A stretch of 64,000 nt of DNA from Grifola frondosa (taxonomy: Eukaryota; Basidiomycota; Agaricomycetes; Polyporales; Grifolaceae). Positions within the stretch are counted from its first letter, which is position 1; each line of letters begins with the position of its first letter. The notes under the pieces are model-generated. The model ran no database searches. It was given only the letters and a program-made list of their open reading frames with translations, and was not told the DNA's origin. Positions 24,329-34,629 of the stretch are shown here, in pieces. A program made the position numbers and the translations under genes. The stretch covers positions 2,046,001 through 2,110,000 of the forward strand of contig LUGG01000003.1 in NCBI GenBank assembly GCA_001683735.1, given 5' to 3'.

Positions 24329-25812
24329 ATGGCCCCCATCAAGACTTGCGTCCTAGGTGTCGGCCTCGGTGGCCTGACCTTCCACATCCCCTTCGTCCTC
24401 GCCCTCCCGGAGCTCTTCACTCTCTACGCGGTCCTCGAGCGTAAGCCTGCCGGTCCCGGCGGCAAGCTTCAAGCACGCTTCGGTGCAGAGGCCCCCAAGA
24501 TGTTAAGATCTACCATAGCTATGATGACGTCCTCGCCGACCCTGAGGTCGAGCTTGTCGTGGTTAGCACCCCGAGCGAGACGCACTACGAGCTTGCCAAG
24601 CGCGCACTCGAAGCAGGAAAACATGGTACGTTAGATTGACTTCCATGACTCAATCTCCATTCAGTGCGCGCTTCTACTTACAGTGCTCGTCGACAAGCCG
24701 GTGACCGCACACGCCTCTCAAGCGTACGAGCTGAACGCGCTCGCAAAATCCAAGAAAGTTGTGCTCTATCCCTTCCAGAACCGACGCTGGGATTCCGACT
24801 TCCTCGCCCTGCGCAAGCTTCTTGAGCTCCCGGCCAGCGACCCCACGTCCCTCGGCACCCTCTTCGAATTCGAGTCCCGGTGCGGCTTCCCCTCTCGTTA
24901 TCTGTCCCATCGCCCATTGTTGATTACTAACTCTACGAGGTTTAGCTTTGACCGTTTCCGGGCAGACCTGAAGCACACATGGAAAGACCTCCCGCTGCCC
25001 GCGAACGGCCTCACGTATGACCTCGCCGCGCACACCATCGACCAGGTGCTCCTACTCTTCGGCCGTCCCGTGAAGATCACCGCCATGATCGAGAATATCC
25101 GCGGGATAGGGAGCAAGGAAGTCGACGACTGCGTGCGTCTTTCTCAGTAGCATTTTGTCGGATGGCCTGACATGTGTGCGCTGCTCAGTTCACGATTTTC
25201 TTGCACTACCGCCGCGCCCCGCGACCTCCGCGCTGCACCCCACCTCCTTCACCGCCATCCTCCGCGGACACTCCTCTCCGTACGCTCACCTCAGGTTTGG
25301 CTATTTCTTCCCGTGTCACCCCATTGAACTAACTGACTATCAGGTGCGCTACGTCGTGCGCGGCACGAACGGCACCTTCCTGAAGTTCGGCGTCGACGTG
25401 CAAGAGGACCAGCTTAAGGCGATCCCATCCCCTGCTGGGATCCTCAGCTCCCCTACATACGGCGTCGAGCCCGAGGACATCTGGGGCACAGTTGAAAGTA
25501 TCGGCGCGGGTGGTGCGGTTGTCAAGTCCACGTGAGTTTGCCAATCCCAATGGAAAGTTCCGCAACGCGGGGTGGAGGGCACTGACGCGCGTGTGCAGGT
25601 GGCCGTCTGAGAAGGGCAGCTACATCTCGCTGTTCAAGGATCTCGCCGCTGCAATTCGCGAGGGAAAGCCGCAGGCGGTCAAGTTCGAGGAGTCGGCCGA
25701 GGTGATCGAGATTATCGAGCTGGCGTACCAGAGTGCAAGGGAGGAGCGCACGCTGTCATCCCTCCCAGACCCTGAACACAAGTGGTCGCGGAACACAAAG
25801 GGAAGTAACTGA
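24329..25812 (+). CDS. Gfo/Idh/MocA family NAD(P)-dependent oxidoreductase
   Basis: Cytosolic dehydrogenase family acting on sugars or cyclitols. Begins MAPIKTCVLGVGLGGLTFHI, with the Rossmann glycine motif (GVGLGG). It continues with LADPEVELVVVSTPSETHYE, GKHVLVDKPVTAHASQA (EKP-like motif as DKP), LYPFQNRRWDSDFLALRKLL and NGLTYDLAAHTIDQVLLLFG (catalytic Asp-His region). The C-terminal domain includes VRYVVRGTNGTFLKFGVDVQ and WPSEKGSYISLFKDLAAAI. Six or so short introns are clear. Two single-base breaks are needed: one near 24492-24498 (GAEAP to VKIYHSYDD) and one in the C-run 25217-25220 (FLHYRRAP to ATSALHPTSFTAILRG). Substrate not assignable. Confidence 0.85.
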
Positions 25813-25932
25813 TCTGTATCGAGCATAACTACATGTGGATATCCTGCTGTATCAATGAAATTGGTTCTACGCACAACGGATGAGACGCGTCCGAGACACG
25901 CAGAAGTTACCGTCTTTTGTACTCGCAAGGCT

Positions 25933-27406
25933 TCAGTAAAGTGCCAGCGCCAGCATTCTCACCCACTCTTTCTCGTTCTTGGGCTTGCGTGCGACTTTCT
26001 TGAATTCGAAGAGTGTGAAGTGGGTGTTGCGATCGTCCTGAATCAGGACGTGAGTCTCCGATAAAGCGGCGCATAGATCATCGTACCTTCGCTTTGAGAT
26101 GGAAACCAAACGAGGAGATCAAAGATATGAACTCGTCCACGTCGGTGAAGCGGCTCGCCACCTCGGCAATTTTGAGCTCTCCGCTAGCAGTTCATCAATA
26201 CAAAAGTAAGTCGAGACAGCGCAAAACATACCCGCATCTGAGGATCCTCCATGCTTCGCGTATACATCCAGGCCAATTCGTGCCCATTAAGCTGAGCGCA
26301 CACACTACCACATCTACTACCTGTCCCTCGCCCTCGCCTCTCCTCTCCCTCGCCGGGTTCCGCACCGGGAAGCGGGACGCGTGTGCAGGTGTCTGCTGCG
26401 ATGACGTACGCATCGTCCGACATAAGATCGAATGAGAGCACCGTCATGTCTTTTGGGACGAGTGCACGTGCGAGTGCCGCATCACCGCATCCCAGGTCCG
26501 CAATCACGGTCTTCTGTGGATAGGACGACAGGACGGAGATATAGTGCGCAACGGGATTCGTTGGCCAGGATTGGACTTGGTGCCGGAAGCCCGTATGATA
26601 CTGTCACGGCAAGGTGTAAGCGTGTACAAATGGGGAGCAAGAGGGACAAACCTCCTCGAATACGGCGGGATTCACGCGCATCATCTCGACCGCATGTGCG
26701 CTGTCTGATTTGTAGAGCTCTTCGTTGATCCATCTGCAAGTAAAGGAGGTGAGTATCGTACAAAACTAGAGAAACAAAGTACGCACCTAAAGCGAGCGCC
26801 ATCGAGACTCTTCTTCATGCCAGCTTGGAGAGTAGTAAGACCATCTTTGGGCTGCGAGTCCACGCCTGCCTTCGCGGCTGTTGTGGCTACAGCCGCGAGG
26901 CCAGTATCATCAGATTTCGTAGGTTCGCTCTGGTCCTTTTTTTTTCGTGGCCGTGATTGATCTCCCTCCGCGTGTTCGTTCGACGCAGCGGAAGCGAGAT
27001 GTTGCTCGTGCGACTCCGCTCCTTTTTTATTCTTCTTCGCTTGCTTCCTCGTATTTTCAGGGAATGCGTGGTCTTTCACGACAAGCGTGGCAGGCGATAC
27101 GGCCTTGCCCTTGCTCCTTCCGTGCTGCTGCGCTGCGCCCTTCTCTGTTCGCTCCGCTTCCTGAGCTTTGCCTCGACTCCGTCCTTCGACGGCCTTGGTT
27201 TTCTTCTTTTTGGGACCCTCAGGTGGGGCGCCCTCCGCAGCAGCGAGTTGCCTCATCAGCTTCTCGACATTGACTTGAGCGGAATGGATCTTGTTGTCGT
27301 CCCCGTCGTCATGTCCAGACGGACGTTTCCGTTTCCTGGAGTGCGGAGCAGGTTTGGATATTGGTGCGGATGGCACAGTCCATCCTGGGACTTCGAATAG
27401 AGCCAT
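25933..27406 (-). CDS. RRP8: Ribosomal RNA-processing protein 8 (rRNA methyltransferase)
   Basis: Nucleolar SAM-dependent methyltransferase; the yeast orthologue makes m1A in 25S rRNA. ATG at 27406 opens MALFEVPGWTVPS, followed by a ~190-residue Lys/Arg-rich nuclear/nucleolar region. The catalytic domain has RWINEELYKSDS, YHTGFRHQVQSWPTNPV, the SAM motif VIADLGCGDAALA, DVVVCALSLMGTNW, GELKIAEVASRFTDVDEF and ends with FEFKKVARKPK. An apparent frame change after TRVPLP is removed by a 49-nt GTGCGG..TAG intron, so no correction is needed there. Five introns in total. It faces the oxidoreductase gene tail-to-tail with about 120 bases between the stops. Confidence 0.93.
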
Positions 27407-27863
27407 GATGGAGTACTCGAAGACGGTGTTAAGAGCAAGTCGGACTACGCGGTACACGTGACTAACCGAAATGTGTTCAACTTCGTGATTCGTGAATCTT
27501 CTTGGTACCTCCCACATACCAGATTTACTTCATATTTTTGGTTCTTTTACTGCCTGATTCGTATTCCTTCTCTATACCCGACTAGTTACTCGGATGCAAA
27601 ATTACTCGGATAATGGACACCGATTCCATGCACGATGCATAATGATCCTTAAGGGGGAATTTTCAACGCAGCTAGTTTGCCTTTCCTGACATGAAACGGT
27701 GGACACAGTAGAAACTAGTATATAAGTTAGGGCTTTCCGTTCCCAGAGAAACGCTACGGCTCTTCTCTACCCCTTGTTCCTCTTTACCCCACCAAACGTT
27801 ATTGAATATGGTTGGCCGCTTTTCTTTTCTGCTCGTAGCGCACTATTCTGACGTCTCTCTCAG
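27407..27863. other. Upstream region of P-loop gene A
   Basis: Contains a TATA box at 27719, then CT-rich leader sequence and an ATG at 27808. That ATG may belong to a tiny first exon whose donor I cannot define. No other coding signal. Confidence 0.4.
27719..27726 (+). promoter_or_regulatory. TATA box (TATATAAG)
   Basis: TATATAAG about 90 bases before the first ATG (27808) of P-loop gene A, followed by a pyrimidine-rich leader, the usual arrangement for a basidiomycete TATA promoter. Confidence 0.45.
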
Positions 27864-29731
27864 ATGAATGGTGGCGTTTGTGCCTCCAACACAATCCCCT
27901 CCCCGGTTTCGAGGAGTACGAGTGTATGAAGATCCTACATCTCATGAATATTGTTAGTGAATGTGACATTTAGCCGGCAAATGTCTCGTTGCATGCTGTG
28001 GTAATTTCACCTGTTTATGTTTGATTTTCTCGGCGGCTAACGTAGTTTCTCATTTTAGGAGGAATTATGCCTTTTGAGTGACACGAATGTCGGGTCTATT
28101 GACGGCGAACATGATTTAATTACTGCACCCGTCATGACGCGACACGCCTACGTTATGGCCGGCTTAGAGGAGGAACGGTCTCAATATGGTGTTTTAGGAA
28201 GCGTTCTTGCCATACAGTAAGTACTTACAGGTCAGCTAATCACACATGCTGATATTCATTCAAGGGAGAATGCGGATCGCATGGTCCCTGAGGATCCCCG
28301 GCTATATGTTAACACGGTAAGCACTGATTTTTCGTGATTCTGGTCATTCATATTCTTTAGAACGCACCTTTCTCCGCAGTCGTTTGCGGTGTTCAAGGCT
28401 CTGGAAAGTCTCATACTGTCTCCGTCTTACTGGAGAATATGTTGATTCCAGAATACAGCCCTATCGGTGTCTGCAAGAAGACCCTTTGTGGACTTGTGCT
28501 TCATTTCGGGGAGGGAGGACCGAGCTCGCGCCCCAACGAGGCTGCATGGATCAGTCAAACAACGATGTCCGATGTTCAAGTACCATCAGTGCATGTATAC
28601 GTCTCCAGTTCATCCCTTCATACAATGAAGGCCGTCTATGCACCGTTGGGTCCCAACGTGAAGGTCCTTCCACTACTTTTCTCTGACTCCGAGCTGGACG
28701 CAGAGGCATTTTTATCCATGATGGCTGTAGGGTCTTCGGATTCTGCTCCTCTCTATATGCAAACCGTACTCGTGAGTCCAACTTCAGTGACCGATCGGAT
28801 GTTTGAATGTTTACGTAGGGTTGTAGTCGATCCTCCGCAAACTGGGAGAGACCTTTACATACACAGCTTTTACACGCGAGATGGACAGCTGCAAGGTCGA
28901 CTTCAACCCTGCACAACTAGCAGGGTTGAAGCAACGCCTAGCTTTACTCGAGGCCTTCATCGACCAGCACAATAAGTATCCACCTTCGAGGTTTTGCGAA
29001 GGGCAGCTGACTATCATCGACTTGTCGGACCCCTTCATCGATCCCGCCGCCGCATGCTCACTGTTCGAGATCGCCACGCGCATCTTCGTTCGCGCGGATG
29101 TGGGGACAGGCAAAGTGCTCGTCGTTGATGAGGCACATAAGGTGCGTGGTTCATAATAATATATTTGTTTATGAACCTTACCTTCATGCAGTACCTCGCC
29201 GCAAATAAGGGCAATTCCGGCCTAACGAGGGCGCTCTTGTCGTTGATCCGACAGCAGAGACATCTCGCCATGCGAGTGGTCCTCAGCACTCAGGGTAAGT
29301 TTCGAAGCGGGTTATAGGACTTGTGATAATTTTCCGACGTTGATTCCAATTGCAGAGCCAACAGTCGTGCCTCCTGTGCTTCTCGATTTATGCAGTGTCG
29401 CTATATTGCACAGGTTTTGTCGCCTTCATGGTGGGAGCATATCGTGAAGCACGTCTCCGCGAAACTCTCGGATGACGCTTTTGACCAGGTCGTCAAGCTC
29501 AGGGTGTGGATATCCCACAGCGCAGATACCTCTGCATTGATCACTGACGATCTGGATGTCTAGGCTGGAGAATCGATCATCCTTGCCCCTGCTGGATTCG
29601 GTGTATTCAGTGGGAGTAACGGCTCCGGTCAACAAGAGTTGTGCCAGTTTGGTCGACGTTTCATCCTGGCGAAAACACGAAAGCGCGTAACTGCCGACGG
29701 GGGTGCCTCCATTTTAGTAATGGATGGATAA
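27864..29731 (+). CDS. P-loop ATPase-like protein, copy A
   Basis: A basidiomycete protein with a clear nucleotide-binding core. Walker A GVQGSGKSHT lies soon after a domain start NAPFSAVVCG; Walker B KVLVVDEAHK follows. A later strand, MRVVLSTQ, precedes EPTVVPPVLLDLCSVAILHR, which resembles the Gln-bearing sensor of HerA/FtsK-type ATPases (an inference from pattern). Other conserved blocks: GLVLHFGEGGPSS, LLFSDSELDAEAFLSMMAVG and LTIIDLSDPFIDPAAAC. The last exon ends GGASILVMDG. At 29415-29420 the frame breaks: HRF should continue into SPSWWEHIVKHVSA, as in copy B, but one base is missing. The 5' exons are uncertain; ATG 27864 is the best-supported start, joining in phase to EELCLLSDTN. Confidence 0.65.
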
Positions 29732-30016
29732 TCTATATCACACTGGAGAGCATCCTCAGGCACTATTCCACGACGAGAAACATCATGTTAGAGAGTAGTG
29801 GTATTGCAATTCTGAGTTGTATAACAGGATTATATACTACTTATCTTTGATCATCCGGAAACCTTAACAGGACATCCACTAGTATGGAAGACAAACGGAT
29901 CACAGGCTAGTTCGGGAGACGCACGAAAGACAACAAAGTGATCATACAGGTTATCAGAGAAGTAGAATCAGATGCTCGTAAGTTGTGGTATCCGTTCACC
30001 ACATTGAATCCTGAGA

Positions 30017-31067
30017 TCAAAGACTAAATCGCCCTCTCTTGGGAAGCGCTTGGCTAAGCCGGCTGGCTGAACTCTCGGAATAGACTTGCTCGCCAGTTTC
30101 GAGGGGGCGCAAGTACATCCAGAAGGCATACCTATCGTTCTGCTGAAAGTCTAGAATGCTGCGGTGCATCCAGAATCGGCATTGATAGGTATGCGTGGCC
30201 CTTGTTGACTGCCCACCTGAGATAGATACGTCAGTGAATCATAATGCAGCAATCCACAAACGACCTACTCGGGAAGCCAATCTCTTGATCGTGCAAGGCG
30301 TGCCTCGCAAAATCTCGATTGTTTTCCCATTTGCAGTCCACGTCACCTTCTGTAGTAAATACACCTGATCACAAGTCAGGTCGTATACATGGGGACATGA
30401 ATTTAAAATAGACTTGGCTGCTCATATCAATTCTAGTCCAGTCTATAGGTGGCGCAGCTGGGTTCACGAGAGGATTTGTGGTCAGAGCTTTCCACTTGAA
30501 ATGACGTCCTTGCCTAACACAGGCGACATGAATGCGTGAAACTCATGGCGAATTATATACCTCGATATTGTGTAGGTGTATCCATCAGGTCGCCGCTCGA
30601 CAGGATAACCGGCACGCTATGTTACTAGATTAAAACAAACTTCATGATAAGAGGTAAATATAAGACACGCACAGCTTCACCAGGACTGTGAGAGAAACAG
30701 CCCCCTGATTTTCTATAATCATCCCTGATCTGCACCCCAGTCTGCCATCAATCGAGCATACTTCGGTCTAGTTGGTGCCTGCTGAGATCAAGGTTGGTAC
30801 TGAGCACAGGAGATGAGATGTTTGTCGGCGAGCACTTACGTTCCAGAGTGCGTCAAGAGTTATTGCTCGAGCCATCTCTGGATTGACAGCAAAGGCTGAG
30901 CCGCAGGTTGCATGCTGACCATTGCATGGGAGACTATAGACCAGACGGAAAAAGGAAGTAGGACTGAGAATTGTATTTGGAGTGGTTGACCTTATATCCA
31001 GCGCGGTAGGTTTATTGCGACTCCAACATATGGATAACGCTTTATTGTTGTATTCCATTGCCCACAT
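30017..31067 (-). CDS. Unrecognised protein, about 220 residues
   Basis: I do not recognise the family, but the exon chain is convincing. A first exon containing PTSFFRLVYSLPCNGQHATC and NPEMARAITLDALWN is spliced (GTAAGT..CTAG) to TEVCSIDGRLGCRSGMIIEN, then VSLTVLVKLC. After another intron comes RAGYPVERRPDGYTYTISR, then GRHFKWKALTTNPLVNPAAP, then KVTWTANGKTIEILRGTPCT, then YQCRFWMHRSILDFQQNDRY, ending SRLSQALPKRGRFSL. All five junctions keep phase. Several Cys and aromatic residues are spread through it; no transmembrane helix or signal peptide is obvious. The ATG at 31067 is the first in frame; 31058 is an alternative. Confidence 0.6.
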
Positions 31068-31402
31068 CGGAGGATTGTAGCCATCTTAGAATGCTCTAGA
31101 ATTTAGTCATGATCCCCACACCGAGTCATTGAACACAAATCTGTCCTCGATTTCGCATGAGTTTGCGACCATGCTTGTCCAAAAATAGGAATAACTTTGT
31201 GAGACCAGGAAAGGAATCGTGGATAGCATGTGGGTCATTGGTTCCTTAACAACGCTCTCCGGGGCTTGTGAGGACCAAAAACCCAGATAATAGCATGTAG
31301 GCGAAAGAACATGTATGATCCGACTTGCACGGTTCTACGGAACAGCGGGTTCACTGCGGAAGAACAAAGGCCCATCAAGCTGCAAATAAAATATCCAAAC
31401 AA
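31068..31402. other. Intergenic region
   Basis: Between the unrecognised gene and kinase-like copy 2, both on the minus strand. Only short stops-rich frames; presumed promoter and 3' UTR. Confidence 0.4.
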
Positions 31403-32988
31403 CTAGATGCGAAAAGTCTTCCTTATATGACTGACAAACCGGCCACCAGTTTCAAACGAACAAAGCCAGTGAAGAAAACGGGTAGTGTTCGGAACAACAG
31501 GTGATCTGTAGCGGGACCACAAGGTAGCGAAACTCTTAGGGACTCTGTCCCAGCAATCCTGCGTAGCGATTTCGCTCGGGCCATAAAAGGACAGACACAC
31601 CGAGGTATCGAGTTCTTCTTCTGACATGCTTTGCATGATTTCTTTGCAGAAGCTGAATGCTTGCGCAGCAGTGAAGCGGTGAGAAATTATGTGCGTCGTC
31701 ATGCGATCAAATAATGGTGCTAACATGTTGACGGTCGGAATTACATCCTGGAGGGACACACACACCACGTACATGTTAATGAGGTGACGACTGATGTGTT
31801 GTGAACTTACGGCAAAACGGAACATAAGAAGATTTCCTAGACAGGCCACATCAAACGCAAACGGATTGTACTCGAATTCACCCTGGTAAACGTCCCGAGG
31901 ATGGAAAGCGTCCCATCCAATGAATGCCTCTGTCGACTGCGAACGATAGCTCTCGATCGGAAGCCCAAGAGGAAATCGCTTTGAAAGGTTAAAATCGAAG
32001 AGGCAATACCGGGCTTGGGATGAACTCCGATGTTTCTCTAGGAGAGGTCGTTGTTTGTCGATCAGAAGATAATGGGTCGGGATGAAGCAGTTGATCATCA
32101 AATTAGTGTGCGCGATGTCCTACGAAGGATGATAAGGTGATAGCTTTTGTTGAAAATATTATGACACATACGCGGTGGGCAATTCGTTGGTCATGGAGGA
32201 ACGAGAGTCCCTATGCATGACATGTCAGAGAATGTCTTTTACACCAAAGTTGCTCACTCTCAGCATATCTAACATGAAGTCCATAACCTCTCGAACAGTC
32301 TTGATATCTTTGAGGAATGGAAGGTCGCCCCACCTGTGCATAATGTGATGAGGCATCGGAATCAAGAAAAAAAATGCTACTTACATTGGCATAAGAACAA
32401 ATGATAACTTATACGAAGAACGAAGGATACATACGGGGGGCAATACGTTCGCAAATGTCTCGGGATCAAAGAGTTCCATACAATGAAGAAGATGTTCGTA
32501 TATCTTTTCTTCCTCCGAGTCAGATTCTATCACCTTGATTGCAATGTTTCGACCTTGTGAATCTTGTGCGAAAGCAAAGCGAATCTAGTTACAGTCCAAA
32601 GAAATATCAGGACAACTATACCATCACGGAATGTATATAGATATACCTCTACCCAGCTCATCAGCCATGGAGAAACGGGTTTGTTCATGTCGAGGTGACA
32701 AAAGGAATAGGGTAGCGGCACAGAAACTGCAGCCAACGGTGGGATCCAGTAAGGGGCCACAAATTCTTTTCCAATTACCATGTCGAAGAGTGCGTAACCG
32801 CGGTCTGCAAGCCATGGACGGTACGCCATCCAAAATCGTTGGGCTTCGAACGCGCTCTCCGGCGTTTCCGAACAATGACGACCGTTTGGCAGCTTTTAGT
32901 CTTCGATTATTCATATTGCTGGCGGAATTTGGGATGAGAGGCTTACATCTGGTAAAACCGCCCTTAAGCTCTCCGTCGTTGCGCCCAT
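31403..32988 (-). CDS. Protein kinase-like protein, copy 2 (inverted paralogue)
   Basis: Paralogue of the gene at 18865-20451, on the opposite strand. Starts MGATTESLRAVLPD, then by splicing LPNGRHCSETPESAFEAQRF, PWLADRGYALFDM, a middle region with ETFANVLPP, the catalytic loop HRDIAHTNLMINCF and YCLFDFNLSKRFP. The C-terminal lobe contains GEFEYNPFAFDVACLGN and ends SFETGGRFVSHIRKTFRI. The HRD, Asn and DFN residues match copy 1, so both copies may be active. The intron after MFRFA has a normal GTAAGT donor. In the first intron the acceptor must be CTAAAAG, which restores the shared LPxGRHC start; other acceptors give a stop. Function unknown. Confidence 0.72.
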
Positions 32989-34110
32989 ATTGTAGGATTC
33001 AGATCTCAGAGGCTCTAGTTAAGTTGAAGATGGTGCATGCCGAAGACGCTCAAGATTGCACATTTCAACCAGATGTCCGGAAATGGCGCCCATCGTGTGT
33101 TCCCACCAAATGTTCATGCACATGTGCGAGGTCTGCCCACGGCGTTGGGATCGCACACGAATGCAGTTTCTGCCAGAGTTCCGCTCCATGTATTGCGCTG
33201 AAGCCTCTTGAAGTAGTAGGTGGCGCGTGGCATCGGAGTGATCACGCCATGACGATGTAAATATGTTTGAAATAGTAGGAAATCTGCACTAAATTCAACA
33301 ACTTCCCCTCATTCCCTGTCAGCAAAATTCGGCTTGATATGCAGTGGGTAAGGTATGATTGTTATTCGAAGTTGCAGTATATGGTTTGAACTATCGCAAC
33401 CATTCAACCATCGCGGTGCACAATCTAAGTCTTTCGGACGGTCCTTCCTCTGGCATACTATTTACTACACGAGAATGAGTCGAAATATTACATCTCCGGT
33501 GCACCATAGCCGCCATTCCGCCGCGCAAGGATGCAAACAAAGCACTACATTCCTCGGGAACTCGACCAGAGACACCTTCAGGATTCGGTAGGTAAAATCG
33601 GGGCAGCCACATTCACGTGGCTTGCATCTTAACATCATGTTACGGACTCCACAACACAATCGTCTGCTCCTAAGCGGAGGCTCAGCGCTGCTAGAACTTC
33701 ATTGATTAAATCTAGCTTCCGCGTTCATTATAGGTTTAAATGCGACTGTGATCTAGTAGGACGATTATCTGCCCCGCGGAACCCTCCCACCGGAGCTGCA
33801 ACCGTTGTTATTCGTGAACTTGCGGAGGACAAACGGACAGCGCAATAACCGACACTGAGCGACACTGGCACTGGCATCAACCTGAGACTACGGTCAGTTA
33901 AGTTACCTGTCCAGATCAGAATATTCAGTGACTTAGAGAGATGTTGTCATCTGACGCTTGGGGAGGGGACCTATAGCAGAAGAGGCCAGATCGTATTTCC
34001 AACTCAGCGAATTATTTCAGCAATGTCAATTGAAGGTTCAAAATGACAATTTGAATCCCGGTACTGAATAGGTATGTGATGAAAATTATAGCGAAGGTTT
34101 GCGGGGCAAC
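32989..34110. other. Intergenic with decayed coding-like fragments
   Basis: No gene could be assembled. On the minus strand, about 33010-33250, two overlapping open frames of 40-55 codons (one containing MERNSGRNC and HTMGAISGHLVEMC) look weakly protein-like and may be a remnant. The remainder shows nothing. Confidence 0.35.
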
Positions 34111-34575
34111 ATGGCTTCGGTTAGAAATGCGGACAAGGCGTCGAGTGTTCTTTTGCAACGCCGTTCTGTCGACGGTATGCACAGTATGCCGCTGCACCTC
34201 ATGTCTGAGCTGCGTAGAACCGTTCCTGCAGGTGGACGCGAGTCCCCACGGATCCAGATCTGGCTCGTTGTGATCCCTAGAATGGTCACTGCATGCTCAT
34301 TTCGTAGGATCCCTCTGAATCAGGGAGACCCATTCGCTGGTCTTGGATGTCCCTCTATCTTCAGTCTTGAAGCTTTAAGGCGTTCAGAGACTGGAATGCA
34401 GACATACAAATTTCCGTTCTGGCTTGAATCACTTCTTCTCGAAGTTCACTTTTCGGAGCAAGAAGAAGCGCGTTGGAGGTCCATAACTGCCACAGTCCTG
34501 CACTCCCAACACGCTATCCTGCCAATAACTGCGTGCGCAGTAATCGAGGTAACAAAAACGTTCACGATGCAATGA
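34111..34575 (+). CDS. Possible small protein
   Basis: An uninterrupted ATG-started frame of 154 codons beginning MASVRNADKASSVLLQRRSV and including PLNQGDPFAGLGCPS and YKFPFWLESLLLEVHFSEQE. I recognise no family and see no supporting intron structure. It could be a chance frame or an upstream piece of P-loop gene B. Confidence 0.2.
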   Translation: MASVRNADKASSVLLQRRSVDGMHSMPLHLMSELRRTVPAGGRESPRIQIWLVVIPRMVTACSFRRIPLNQGDPFAGLGCPSIFSLEALRRSETGMQTYKFPFWLESLLLEVHFSEQEEARWRSITATVLHSQHAILPITACAVIEVTKTFTMQ

Positions 34576-34629
34576 AGTCGGCAACATTCACCTTTTCCAA
34601 ACCCTCTCGACCTCTCCATTCTCGCTAGG

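Noticed and set aside
26330..26400. Apparent frameshift in RRP8 between TRVPLP and DVVVCALSLMG
   Set aside because: A 49-nt GTGCGG..GGTAG intron joins the two frames exactly, so no error is needed.
33010..33250. Minus-strand frames resembling a small protein
   Set aside because: Two overlapping frames are equally open, neither has introns, a start context or a family match; treated as possible remnant only.
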